From assembly GCF_030622045.1 (NCBI RefSeq), contig NZ_CP130886.1, positions 1,811,557 to 1,875,556 of the forward strand: DNA of 64,000 nucleotides, written 5' to 3'. Made by a program: the position numbers and the translations under genes. The DNA comes from Planctellipticum variicoloris (GTDB lineage Bacteria; Planctomycetota; Planctomycetia; Planctomycetales; Planctomycetaceae). Below, in pieces: positions 29,566 through 37,609 of this stretch; position 1 is the stretch's first letter, and each line of letters begins with the position of its first letter. The notes under the pieces were generated by a model. That model was not told where the DNA came from. It saw only the letters and a program-made list of their open reading frames with translations, and did not search any database.

Positions 29566-29720
29566 AAAAGCACGAAATCCGAAACGCGAAATTCGAAACA
29601 TATTCCAAATCCGAGATTCGAAAACGCCGTCAGCGGAAGGCCGAGTGTCGCAAGTCGTTTCGTGCTTCTGATTTGGTGCTTGTTTCGGATTTCGAGCTTC
29701 GAATTTCGGATCTCTCGCCG
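29566..29720. repeat. AT-rich imperfect inverted repeat (GAAATCCGAAA type)
   Basis: The left half (29569-29630) carries the words CACGAAATCCGAAA and CGAAATTCGAAA. The right half (29655-29715) carries their reverse complements (TTTCGGATTTCG, TTCGAATTTCGGA). Base composition is far more AT-rich than the flanking genes. It lies between the ABC-2 permease and the phosphatase gene and looks like a dispersed palindromic repeat rather than coding DNA. Confidence 0.65.
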
Positions 29721-29771
29721 CAGGCTGTCCCCATCTCGGACGTGCTTCAATAAGGCTCACTGGATCGCACC

Positions 29772-31049
29772 ATGCTCGCGGCGCCCATTCCCGCTCACGA
29801 AACCGAACGCCTGGCCGAACTGCGGGCGCTGAAGATTCTCGATTCGCCGCGCGAAGACCGGTTCGACATCCTGGTGCGACTCGCACGTCACATGTTTCGC
29901 GTGCCGATCGCCTACATCGCGCTCGTCGACGCCGAGCGGCAGTGGTTCAAGGCCCAGGAAGGGCTGGATGTCGACGAGACGCCCCGATCGATCTCGTTTT
30001 GCGGACATGCGATCAATCAGGACGGCCCGTTGATTGTGCGGGATGCCCTGCTGGATTCCCGCTTTGCCGACAATCCGCTGGTGACCGGCGGACCCCGCGT
30101 CCGGTTCTACGCCGGGCACCCGCTCTCCGGACCGACCGGATATAAGGTCGGCACCCTCTGCCTGGTTGATCACGAGGCGCGCGAGTTCGACGAACATCAT
30201 CAAGTGGGACTGACCTATCTGGCGGGGCTGGTCGAACAGCAACTTCACATGGTGGATCTGATCGGAACGCAACGGGAACTGCTGGAAACGAAAACGGCGC
30301 TCGTCGCCGCTCAGGACCGCCTGAACCGGGAGCTGCAGGAAGCCCGCGAGTACATCTGCTCCCAGCTTCCGGCGCGCACCAGCGACGGACCCGTGCGGAT
30401 CGACTGGACGTTCGCCAGCTCATCGGAACTGGGGGGCGATCTGTTCGGCGACTTCTGGCTCGACGAGGACCGGCTGGCGATCTATCTGATCGATGTCTGC
30501 GGCCACGGCGTGGGAGCGGCGCTTCATTCGAGTTCCGTCCAGTCGGCGATCCGGCGGCAGACGCTCCCCGGTTGCGACTTCGCCGATCCGGGCTGCGTCC
30601 TGGCTGCGCTCGACCGGGCGTTCCCGATGGATGAACACCACGGCAAGTTCTTCACAATCTGGTACGGCGTCTACGAGGTTTCGACACGGACGCTCAAGTA
30701 CGCCGCGGCGGGTCATCCGCCGGCGTATCTGTATTCCATGACCGCCGGCAAACCGGCCGAACTCGGGACCCCTGACCTGATGGTGGGAGTGATTCAGGAC
30801 CGCGAGGCTGCGCACCAGACGATCAATGTTCCAGCAGGGGCCCGGCTCTACGTCTTCAGCGACGGCGTCTTCGAAATCTTCAAGTCGGACGGCTCGATGG
30901 TCAAACTGGAAGGCCTGCGGGATCTGCTGCGGTCGATGCAGTCGCTCCCGGCCGGTCGCACGGCGGCCACTTGCGAGGAGTTGCAGCGGATGCAGGGACA
31001 GCCGACATTCGTCGACGATTTTTCGCTCGTCGAACTGGAGTTCGTCTGA
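29772..31049 (+). CDS. GAF-domain SpoIIE/RsbU-type protein phosphatase
   Basis: A 425-residue protein. An N-terminal GAF sensor domain (about 15-160, with RVPIAYIALVDAERQWFKA and RSISFCGHAI) is joined by a coiled coil (about 165-200) to a PP2C-like SpoIIE phosphatase domain (about 210-425). Metal-binding motifs are visible in GGDLFGDFW, LIDVCGHGVGAAL, AAAGHPPAYL and FSDGVFE. Such phosphatases usually dephosphorylate anti-anti-sigma (STAS) proteins in partner-switching control; no STAS or anti-sigma gene is adjacent. The GAF ligand is unknown. A GTPase gene follows 40 bp downstream. Confidence 0.9.
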   Translation: MLAAPIPAHETERLAELRALKILDSPREDRFDILVRLARHMFRVPIAYIALVDAERQWFKAQEGLDVDETPRSISFCGHAINQDGPLIVRDALLDSRFADNPLVTGGPRVRFYAGHPLSGPTGYKVGTLCLVDHEAREFDEHHQVGLTYLAGLVEQQLHMVDLIGTQRELLETKTALVAAQDRLNRELQEAREYICSQLPARTSDGPVRIDWTFASSSELGGDLFGDFWLDEDRLAIYLIDVCGHGVGAALHSSSVQSAIRRQTLPGCDFADPGCVLAALDRAFPMDEHHGKFFTIWYGVYEVSTRTLKYAAAGHPPAYLYSMTAGKPAELGTPDLMVGVIQDREAAHQTINVPAGARLYVFSDGVFEIFKSDGSMVKLEGLRDLLRSMQSLPAGRTAATCEELQRMQGQPTFVDDFSLVELEFV

Positions 31050-31089
31050 GCCGGGACGCGGCCAATTCCGTTACGATCGCCGAGCGTCG

Positions 31090-32307
31090 ATGGCGCCCGC
31101 CCTATGGCAACGCACCAGGAATTCCACCTTGCTGTCCCGGTTGAGCGACTGGTGGCATCGAAAACCGCTGTCGGAGGAGGAACTGGAACGTCAGGAGGCG
31201 GCGCTGCTGGCCCGCACTCCGATTCCGGTGATCTGGCTGTTTGGGAAAACCGGCAGCGGCAAGTCGTCGATCATTCGCGAAATCACCGGGACGACCACGG
31301 CGGAAGTCGGCAGCGGCTTCCGGCCCTGCACTCGGACGTCGGAGGAATATGACTTTCCGGACGCCGAGCAGCCGATCGTCAAGTTTCTCGACACGCGCGG
31401 CCTCGGGGAAGCGGCCTACGATCCCGCCGAGGATATCGCAGCGTTCGAGTCCCGTGCGCATGTGGTGCTGGTGACGGTCCGCGTCGTCGACCACGCCCTG
31501 ACGGAGATGCTCGCCCCTCTCCGGAAGATCCGTGCGGCACAGCCGTCCCGGCCCGTGATTCTCGCGCTCACCTGCCTGCACGAAGCCTATCCCGGCGAGC
31601 AGCATCCCCAGCCCGATCCGTTTGCGTCGGGAGAACTGATCCCGAACAGCCTGCCGGACGACCTGCGGCGGTGCCTGGAACTGCAGCGGGAGCGCTTCGC
31701 GGGACTGGTCGACCGGATCGTACCGATCGATCTGACGGCCGCCGATTCAGGGTTTTCCCCGATCGACCTGGGGGCGAACCGACTGAATGCGACGCTGATG
31801 GAGTTGCTGCCGACGGCGTATCGACAGACGCTGCTGCAGCTTACCGAGGAGCTGGCGCCGCTGCGAAACGCCCTCGAAAAACAGGCGCTGCCGATCATCC
31901 TGTCCTACAGCGGGCTCTGCGCGACGGCGTCCGCGGCTCCCCTGCCGTGGGTCGATATCCCCGTGGTGATGGGCCTGCAGTCGCACATGGTCTACCGGCT
32001 GGCGGAGTTGTACGGCCAGAAGATGGAAGCGGAGTGGCTGCTGAAAATGGCCGGGGCGGTCGGCGGTCGGCTGCTGGCGCGGTTCGCGGTCCGGGCGCCG
32101 CTGAAGTTCATTCCGTTCCTCGGCTCGACAGTCAACGCCGCAATGTCGTTCGCCTACACGTTCTCGCTGGGCAAAGCCTGCTGCTGGTACTTCGGCCGCG
32201 TCAGGCAGGGGGTCGTGCCGACGCAGGAAGAACTGGACAAGGTCTGGTCGGAGCAGCTTCAGCGGGCGCTGGAGCGGTGGAAAGGACGGCAGGAATCCGG
32301 CCGCTGA
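31090..32307 (+). CDS. GTPase with C-terminal hydrophobic (DUF697-like) region
   Basis: The 405-residue protein has a P-loop GKTGSGKSS (residues 52-60), a switch/G3 motif LDTRGLGE and a degenerate G4 region (LALTCLHE in place of a canonical TKxD). The C-terminal part has hydrophobic segments (GAVGGRLLARFAVRAPLKFIP and similar) resembling the DUF697/YcjF-type membrane-associated GTPases. The cellular role is unknown. ATG 31090 is in frame with an open upstream extension that overlaps the phosphatase gene. The last 107 bp overlap a possible gene on the other strand. Confidence 0.85.
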   Translation: MAPALWQRTRNSTLLSRLSDWWHRKPLSEEELERQEAALLARTPIPVIWLFGKTGSGKSSIIREITGTTTAEVGSGFRPCTRTSEEYDFPDAEQPIVKFLDTRGLGEAAYDPAEDIAAFESRAHVVLVTVRVVDHALTEMLAPLRKIRAAQPSRPVILALTCLHEAYPGEQHPQPDPFASGELIPNSLPDDLRRCLELQRERFAGLVDRIVPIDLTAADSGFSPIDLGANRLNATLMELLPTAYRQTLLQLTEELAPLRNALEKQALPIILSYSGLCATASAAPLPWVDIPVVMGLQSHMVYRLAELYGQKMEAEWLLKMAGAVGGRLLARFAVRAPLKFIPFLGSTVNAAMSFAYTFSLGKACCWYFGRVRQGVVPTQEELDKVWSEQLQRALERWKGRQESGR

Positions 32308-32560
32308 CGGCTTCGAGGGGCTGCCATTCGGGCTCCAGATTCTGGAACAACCAGTCGGTGAAGAACGTGACCCGACGGCACTCCTGACAGCAATACACCC
32401 ACTGCCGGCGCTCCTTGGTGTTCCGCGAATGGCATGCGCCGCAGCGATAGATGAACGCATCTGTGTGACGCAGGGGCGCCATCCAGCAGGTTGAAAAGAC
32501 GATGGCGCCAGCGACAAACAATGCGAGCCCGATTGTCAGAATCTGAGCATCTCGCGACAC
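32201..32560 (-). CDS. Small membrane-anchored zinc-ribbon-like protein (tentative)
   Basis: GTG 32560, with AGGAG at good spacing, opens a 119-residue frame. It has an N-terminal membrane anchor (ILTIGLALFVAGAIVFSTCW) and a four-cysteine set (CGAC then CCQEC about 18 residues later) that could bind zinc. The C-terminal third (Ala/Pro-rich) lies antisense to the end of the GTPase gene, so the true stop may still be right but the tail is probably unstructured. The N-terminal two thirds look like a genuine gene. I cannot name a family. Confidence 0.5.
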   Translation of the reverse strand: MSRDAQILTIGLALFVAGAIVFSTCWMAPLRHTDAFIYRCGACHSRNTKERRQWVYCCQECRRVTFFTDWLFQNLEPEWQPLEAVSGRIPAVLSTAPAPAEAAPTRPCPVLPASARPPA

Positions 32561-32759
32561 GTTCGATCTCCTGGGAACGGGGTTGACGAGTGTACCGGCG
32601 GCCCGGAATTCGGGGCCGCCGACGCATTTGCAACGGCGCAGGCCGTTCGATCTGCGCAGCATCCACGATTCGCCGATCGACGCTTCGGAAGTCGGCGAAC
32701 GAGACCAACAATTTCGACGCCGCGGAGACGTTTGCGGAATCCGACCGCGCCCGAGGCCC

Positions 32760-35693
32760 TTAAGGGGCCGAGCCTCCCCGAACTTCTTCCGGCTGCACCG
32801 GCAAAACCATTCCAGCAGGAAATCCCATTCCCGGGGCCGGCGGATTCTCGACCTGTCCCGCGTTCGCCGGCGGTTCATCTGGTTCGATCCGTGGCGGGAT
32901 CGGGAAGAACTGACCGTAGATGCGGCTGGAGCTCTTGTACCACTCGGGATGACGCGCCACTTCTTCCGCGTTCTTCCGCGAATCGCGAGTCTCAATGTAC
33001 CACAGCGGCTGTTGCGCCCAGGGTTTCTGACTCTTATCCAGGTCTGTGGTCCACGCAGGCTCTCCCAGCCCCAACCCCTGCCGGAAGTACTCGAACGGCT
33101 GGTCGAGCCCCGGTTCGAGCTCCAGCCGCGGGTCGGGCTTCCAGAAACGGGTCAGTTCGGCAAGGTCAACCGGCAGCCGACCGTGTGCCTTACGGAACAG
33201 GACCGAGCCTGCGGAGAGGAGCCAGCCGCGGGAATCGTCGAGGAATTCGACGGACATATACGACGAATGAGTCGATGGCGGATTGACGTTCCAGAGCGCC
33301 GGAACCGATATTCGCCGATATTGCTCCTGCGACTCGTATTTCAGCAGTTCGTCATAGGAGACGGAATCGAATCGCTTGGCCGCTGCGTGGAAGCTGCCCA
33401 GCAGCACGTCGGCCCGGGAACCGTACAGTTTGCTGCCCATGTACTCCCAGTAGAGAAAGCACTCCGCCCGCATTCGTTCGGACGGGAGCCGCCGGGCGAC
33501 GCTGGAAATCCAGTCGGTAATCGGATCGGCCGTATGCTCCGGATCGGGATGCCGAAGTTCCCGGCGCTGGCGGAAATAGTCGGCGTCGCCGTCCGACGGC
33601 TCGGGATACTCCGCGAGCGAACGGGCCGCGGCGTCGAGCGCGACCCGCCCCTGCTCCTCGGAAATCTGCGGAGAATCGAGATTCTCCGGCAGCCCGCGCA
33701 GAAGCCAGGCGAACTGCAAACGAAAGAGTTGAGGATTGGCGGAGCCCCAGCTCAGCAGCGCGAGCCGGCGGATCGCTTCCATGAGATCGACGCGATCCCG
33801 CAATACAACGTGAGGCTGTTCGCCGCTGCGCATCCGGCGGTCGACGTCGTATTGCAGCAGTTGCAGCAGCGAGCCGGGAAGTCGCCGCAGAACGATCCGC
33901 GATACGGACCTTGAGGAGTCCTTGCCGAGAATGGCCGGCAGGAAGTCCTGCCGGAAGCGATCCGACAGGTGCTGGTTCTGCAAGGCGAATTCGTCCTGCT
34001 GCTCGATCGTCGCCGCGCCGGTGTTGCGGGAAACGGCGTCGATGTCCCCCATGAGGTCGTCCAGTCGTCTGGAGAAATCGTCCAGCGGGGCCGCGAAATC
34101 CGGCGCTGCGAGCAGGACTTGCGGCGAGTGATTCAGGTAGCCGGGAGTGACAAACTCGACGGCCCGAAAACCGCACGTGACGAAAACCAGCACCACGGGC
34201 GGAACGATCATCGCCAGCCCGAGTTTACCGCGCGACCTCCACCCCGAGTCTTCCAGGCACCAGGCCGGCATTCGCCACCAGGTGACGACCAGCAGCCAGA
34301 GCGTCAGTGGAATCGCCTGCAGCCAAAGGGGGATCTGCAGAGGAATTGACAGACCGCACCAGGCCAGGCAGGGGATCAGCAGCAGGACTCCCCCAATGAG
34401 GGCGAAGAACGTCGTGCGGAAGACGAGCGAGGCCCACTGGCCGACGCCGTAGGACACGCACAGCATGCCAGACAGTGAGAGGTAGACGTGCCAGCGGAAT
34501 TCGGCGGGAATGTTCGGCGGGACTCTCGTCACAAACATCACGGGAATGAGCAGGCTCACCAGGACGATGACGGGCAGCCAGTATCGCTGCGCCGTCCACC
34601 AGAGCGATCGCGGCGAGAGTCCGCGGTCCGCGTAAAACCGGAACCGGGCCTGCAACTGTTCGTCGCGAAAAACCAGCAGCCCGATGAAAAACGGAAACAC
34701 GCACATGCCCCACGGAGCGCTGAAGCTGTCGTTGCGGCGGAAGCGGTCAACGATGGCGCCTTCGAAGACGACCGCAATGAAAAATGAGACAGCCAGACCG
34801 CCGACCACCAGCCCCAGGGTGCGCAACATCTGCCGCCGGGTTTTCCAGCTCAGTCGCTGTCCCGCCCTTTGATCGGCGAACACGGATCGTTCGGGCCGGG
34901 CCAGGACGGCCACACGCCGACCGAACAGTCTCTGCCACCAGTCCGACCACGGGACTTCGAATCGGGCCGCGCTCGGCAGCACGCGAACTGCAAATCGATG
35001 CCACCCCGCCCGAATCCGTCCCGGCAGTTCCAGCAGCGGATGCTCGCAGCGCCACCAGCAGACCGAGACCAGGACATCCAGCGCCAGCAGACAGGTCAAC
35101 AGAATCGCGACGACAATTCGTTGAGGCCCCTGGATCGAACCATCAGGAGTGGCCAGGACCGAGAGCGCCAGTGTGCCCAGCATGAGCAGCCCCAGCCACA
35201 AGACCGTGGCCGGGATGATCCGGCTTACCAAGACGCACGCCAGCCAGCCGACGGCGGCAAACTCCAGAGTGACCAGCAGACCAATGGGAATCCGGTAGTC
35301 ATCGCCGGTCATCCAGGGGGGAGAGGGATGGAGCGACTCGCTGATCAGGGCGAACGCAAAGAGCACAAGTTGAACGGCGTACGCTGAACTGACGACGAAC
35401 GCGGCTTTCGCCAACAGCGTTTGCGACTGCGACACGCCGCTGTTGCGGAGCCAGTCCCAGGTTCCCATTTCCTTTTCGCCGGAAAGCAGCATGGCGGTGG
35501 CCCCGAAGCCATAGCAGCCCGGGACAAACATCGCCAGACCCCAGAGGAGCTGCGTCGTCGTGCCGCCATTGGCGGCCGCCGCGCCGGCCAGAACCGACAT
35601 GCCAGTGCAGATCGCGACGATCGCAATCGCCAGCAGGCCAAGGTGGCGAGTTTCTTTCCACAGTATCCGCTGCCAGACGAGGGTGGCGTTCAT
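32760..35693 (-). CDS. ABC-2 permease-like protein with large C-terminal soluble domain
   Basis: A 977-residue protein with about 13 hydrophobic segments over residues 15-475 (for example LGLLAIAIVAICTGMSVLAG, LLWGLAMFVPGCYGFGATAM, YWLPVIVLVSLLIPVMFV, LGLAMIVPPVVLVFVTC). A soluble region of about 450 residues follows and ends Pro-rich. The membrane half is consistent with two fused ABC-2 permease units. The long tail is not part of ordinary ABC-2 permeases and I do not recognise it. ATG 35693 overlaps the stop of the ATPase gene (ATGA), making this the third gene of a GntR-ATPase-permease operon. Confidence 0.82.
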   Translation of the reverse strand: MNATLVWQRILWKETRHLGLLAIAIVAICTGMSVLAGAAAANGGTTTQLLWGLAMFVPGCYGFGATAMLLSGEKEMGTWDWLRNSGVSQSQTLLAKAAFVVSSAYAVQLVLFAFALISESLHPSPPWMTGDDYRIPIGLLVTLEFAAVGWLACVLVSRIIPATVLWLGLLMLGTLALSVLATPDGSIQGPQRIVVAILLTCLLALDVLVSVCWWRCEHPLLELPGRIRAGWHRFAVRVLPSAARFEVPWSDWWQRLFGRRVAVLARPERSVFADQRAGQRLSWKTRRQMLRTLGLVVGGLAVSFFIAVVFEGAIVDRFRRNDSFSAPWGMCVFPFFIGLLVFRDEQLQARFRFYADRGLSPRSLWWTAQRYWLPVIVLVSLLIPVMFVTRVPPNIPAEFRWHVYLSLSGMLCVSYGVGQWASLVFRTTFFALIGGVLLLIPCLAWCGLSIPLQIPLWLQAIPLTLWLLVVTWWRMPAWCLEDSGWRSRGKLGLAMIVPPVVLVFVTCGFRAVEFVTPGYLNHSPQVLLAAPDFAAPLDDFSRRLDDLMGDIDAVSRNTGAATIEQQDEFALQNQHLSDRFRQDFLPAILGKDSSRSVSRIVLRRLPGSLLQLLQYDVDRRMRSGEQPHVVLRDRVDLMEAIRRLALLSWGSANPQLFRLQFAWLLRGLPENLDSPQISEEQGRVALDAAARSLAEYPEPSDGDADYFRQRRELRHPDPEHTADPITDWISSVARRLPSERMRAECFLYWEYMGSKLYGSRADVLLGSFHAAAKRFDSVSYDELLKYESQEQYRRISVPALWNVNPPSTHSSYMSVEFLDDSRGWLLSAGSVLFRKAHGRLPVDLAELTRFWKPDPRLELEPGLDQPFEYFRQGLGLGEPAWTTDLDKSQKPWAQQPLWYIETRDSRKNAEEVARHPEWYKSSSRIYGQFFPIPPRIEPDEPPANAGQVENPPAPGMGFPAGMVLPVQPEEVRGGSAP

Positions 35694-36637
35694 CGCGAGC
35701 CTCCTTCCGGCGCTGAAACGGCGGCGTTGCTCTCGTGGCCGGACGAGGCGTGGGACGTCAGATAGCCGACGCAGATCTCTTCCAGCGACGGCGTGCGGAA
35801 ATCGACGTCGAGAAACTCGCCGGTCGCCGTCCAGAGCTGCAACGCGTCTTCGTCGGCCCCTTTGACCAGCAGCCGCCATTGGCGGTCGTGCTGCCGGCTG
35901 GAAAGGATCTGCCCCAGGTCGGCCCCGGTCGGCGGGACGGAAGTGGCTTCCACTCGGGTCAGGATCACCTCGCGGATCGAATTCTTGATCGATTCCAGAG
36001 ATTCATTGAGCACCACGCGCCCGCCGCGGAGAATAACCACGTCGTCGGCGACCCGTTCGACCTCGCCGATCTGGTGACTGCTCAGCAGCACGGTCCGGCC
36101 GGTGGCGGCGACGTCGACCATGCTTTCCAGAAACTCCCGGCGGACGACCGGGTCGAGACCGGAGGTCGGCTCGTCCAGCACGAGCAGTTGCGGCTCATGG
36201 GCCAGCGACAGGGACAGGGCCACCTTGGCCAGCATCCCCTTCGACAGTTTGCTCAGCTTGCGGTCCGTCGGCAGTTCGAACTTCTGAATCAGTTGCCGGT
36301 AGCGATCCTGGAAACCGAGCGGATAGAACCCGGCGGCGAACCAGCCGATTTCGGCAACCGTCATCCAGTCGTACAGGGCGGGCTTGTCGGCCATATAGCC
36401 GACGCGCCGGCGGATCTCCCAGCCCTGCTTCCGGCTGTCGAGGCCGAAGACGCGGGCCTGGCCCTGATCGGGATTCAGCAACCCGAGCAGAATCTTGAGC
36501 GACGTCGTCTTGCCGGCGCCGTTGTCTCCCAGCAGCGCGATGACCCGGCCGGGATCGCCATGAAACGAAATCCCGTCCAGCGCGGTGAACCGGCCGAAGC
36601 GTTTCGTCACGTTGTCGAGTTCGAAGACGGGCGTCAT
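35690..36637 (-). CDS. ABC transporter ATP-binding protein
   Basis: A 315-residue nucleotide-binding subunit with Walker A GDNGAGKTT (37-45), a signature LSKGM (131-135, a variant of LSGGQ) and Walker B LLVLDEPTSGLD (151-162). The switch histidine lies in LLSSHQIGEVERVAD. The architecture matches the CcmA/YtrB class that pairs with ABC-2 permeases. The C-terminal 90 residues are a family-typical accessory domain. It overlaps the upstream GntR gene and the downstream permease gene by 4 bases each. The transported substrate is unknown; lipid, peptide antibiotic or envelope stress export are options. Confidence 0.92.
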   Translation of the reverse strand: MTPVFELDNVTKRFGRFTALDGISFHGDPGRVIALLGDNGAGKTTSLKILLGLLNPDQGQARVFGLDSRKQGWEIRRRVGYMADKPALYDWMTVAEIGWFAAGFYPLGFQDRYRQLIQKFELPTDRKLSKLSKGMLAKVALSLSLAHEPQLLVLDEPTSGLDPVVRREFLESMVDVAATGRTVLLSSHQIGEVERVADDVVILRGGRVVLNESLESIKNSIREVILTRVEATSVPPTGADLGQILSSRQHDRQWRLLVKGADEDALQLWTATGEFLDVDFRTPSLEEICVGYLTSHASSGHESNAAVSAPEGGSR

Positions 36638-37029
36638 GGCAGGGACTCCGCGAGTGGCTGACGGGAGAGTTCGTCCTGGAAGAGCGTGAGAATTTCATCG
36701 TCGGGCAGGCCGCTTTGGCGGGCTTCCACGACAAACGAGTGGAGCCGCTGCCGCAGCAGCGACTGCCGGTCCCGGCGGCAGCGCTCAGCCGCCTTGCGGG
36801 TCACCTGGAGCCCTTCGCCGCGCAGGGGCTCCAGGACGTCGTCGGCCTGGAGATCGCGATAGGCGCGGGCGACCGTGTTGGGATTCACCGCCAGCCGCTG
36901 GGCGAGTTCGCGGACTGAAGGAACCATTTCCTGCGGCCGGAGGGCGCCGCGGGCGACGGCATACTTCACCTGGCGGGAAATCTGCTCGAAAATGGGGACG
37001 CCGTTGGAGGCGTCGATGTAGAAGAACAT
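36634..37029 (-). CDS. GntR-family regulator, YtrA subfamily
   Basis: A 131-residue protein starting MFFYIDASNGVPIFEQISRQ, followed by a winged helix (MVPSVRELAQRLAVNPNTVARAY, residues about 35-60) and a short helical tail. No large ligand domain is present, which is the definition of the YtrA subfamily that represses its own ABC operon. I use ATG 37029 because CGGAG lies at good spacing; an upstream in-frame ATG at 37044 has none. It is the first gene of a tightly overlapping operon and probably binds the palindrome directly upstream. Confidence 0.9.
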   Translation of the reverse strand: MFFYIDASNGVPIFEQISRQVKYAVARGALRPQEMVPSVRELAQRLAVNPNTVARAYRDLQADDVLEPLRGEGLQVTRKAAERCRRDRQSLLRQRLHSFVVEARQSGLPDDEILTLFQDELSRQPLAESLP

Positions 37030-37053
37030 AGCGGGACTCCGCATCGAACTGCT

Positions 37054-37071
37054 GTACTATCGAAATAGTAC
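37054..37071 (-). promoter_or_regulatory. Palindromic operator for the GntR/YtrA-like repressor
   Basis: A perfect 7-bp inverted repeat, GTACTAT, then CGAA, then ATAGTAC, is centred about 33 bases upstream of the GntR start codon. It overlaps the -10 of the predicted promoter, which is ideal for autorepression. Confidence 0.7.
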
Positions 37072-37093
37072 GGTAGATCATGCGGGCCGGCAA
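37065..37093 (-). promoter_or_regulatory. Promoter of the GntR-ABC operon
   Basis: On the minus strand a -35 TTGCCG (37088-37093) and a -10 TACTAT (37065-37070) are separated by exactly 17 bases. The -10 lies inside the palindrome at 37054-37071. Confidence 0.6.
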
Positions 37094-37125
37094 CTCTGAT
37101 TCTTCAGGGCTGTCAATTTTTTCCT

Positions 37126-37150
37126 GGTTCCCAGACTCCGCCTGGGAGCC
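37126..37150. repeat. Short hairpin repeat left of the IS
   Basis: GGTTCCCAG (37126-37134) and CTGGGAGCC (37142-37150) form an eight-of-nine-pair stem around ACTCCGC. A related GGGAACC element occurs after rsmH (10233). It lies just outside the left end of the insertion sequence. Confidence 0.5.
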
Positions 37151-37266
37151 AGCTCTTCGCAAGGCTCCGCCTGGGCTGCGCGAAATCCGTCGTTTTCAGG
37201 GGCAATTGGCCTCGGCGAATCGTCGCGTTTTTGTTCCACTGGGCTTTTTGTTCAAGGAGGAACGTC

Positions 37267-37521
37267 ATGACCTGCGAAACCAGCGAAACAGCCGTCGCCC
37301 GGTATTCGTCGCCGGCGGGCAAGTTGGTGCGGTTCTTCGAGCGGAGTCGCAATCGGTGGAAGGCGAAGTCCGGCCAGTGGAAGCGAACCTGCAAGCTCCT
37401 GCAGAACCAGACCCGCGCCGTCGAGAAGAGCCGCGCGATGTGGCGCACGCGGGCCGCCGCGGCCGAACGCCGCGCGGCGGACCTGGAACGTGAGATCGCC
37501 GCCTTAAAATCCGGGCGCTGA
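37267..37521 (+). CDS. IS-encoded ORF A (coiled-coil N-terminal part of transposase)
   Basis: ATG 37267 follows a strong AAGGAGG. The 84-residue product is basic and helical (FFERSRNRWKAKSGQWKR, then a heptad-like AAAAERRAADLEREIAALK) and ends at TGA 37519. In related planctomycete elements as I recall them, a similar coiled coil is the N-terminal end of one long transposase, so this is probably part of the same protein as ORF B. ORF B is in the +1 frame; both frames are open together only between 37508 and 37521. Confidence 0.7.
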   Translation: MTCETSETAVARYSSPAGKLVRFFERSRNRWKAKSGQWKRTCKLLQNQTRAVEKSRAMWRTRAAAAERRAADLEREIAALKSGR

Positions 37522-37609
37522 CCGGGTCGCCGACGCAGCCCCTGGCCCCCTCCCGGACGCCGTCCGACCGGCCCATCATGCGTATTCGGCAGCGGCCATC
37601 GGCCTGACG

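Noticed and set aside
29500-29771. Short coding frames on both strands in the AT-rich repeat
   Set aside because: They are translations of the palindromic repeat, with no ribosome-binding site.
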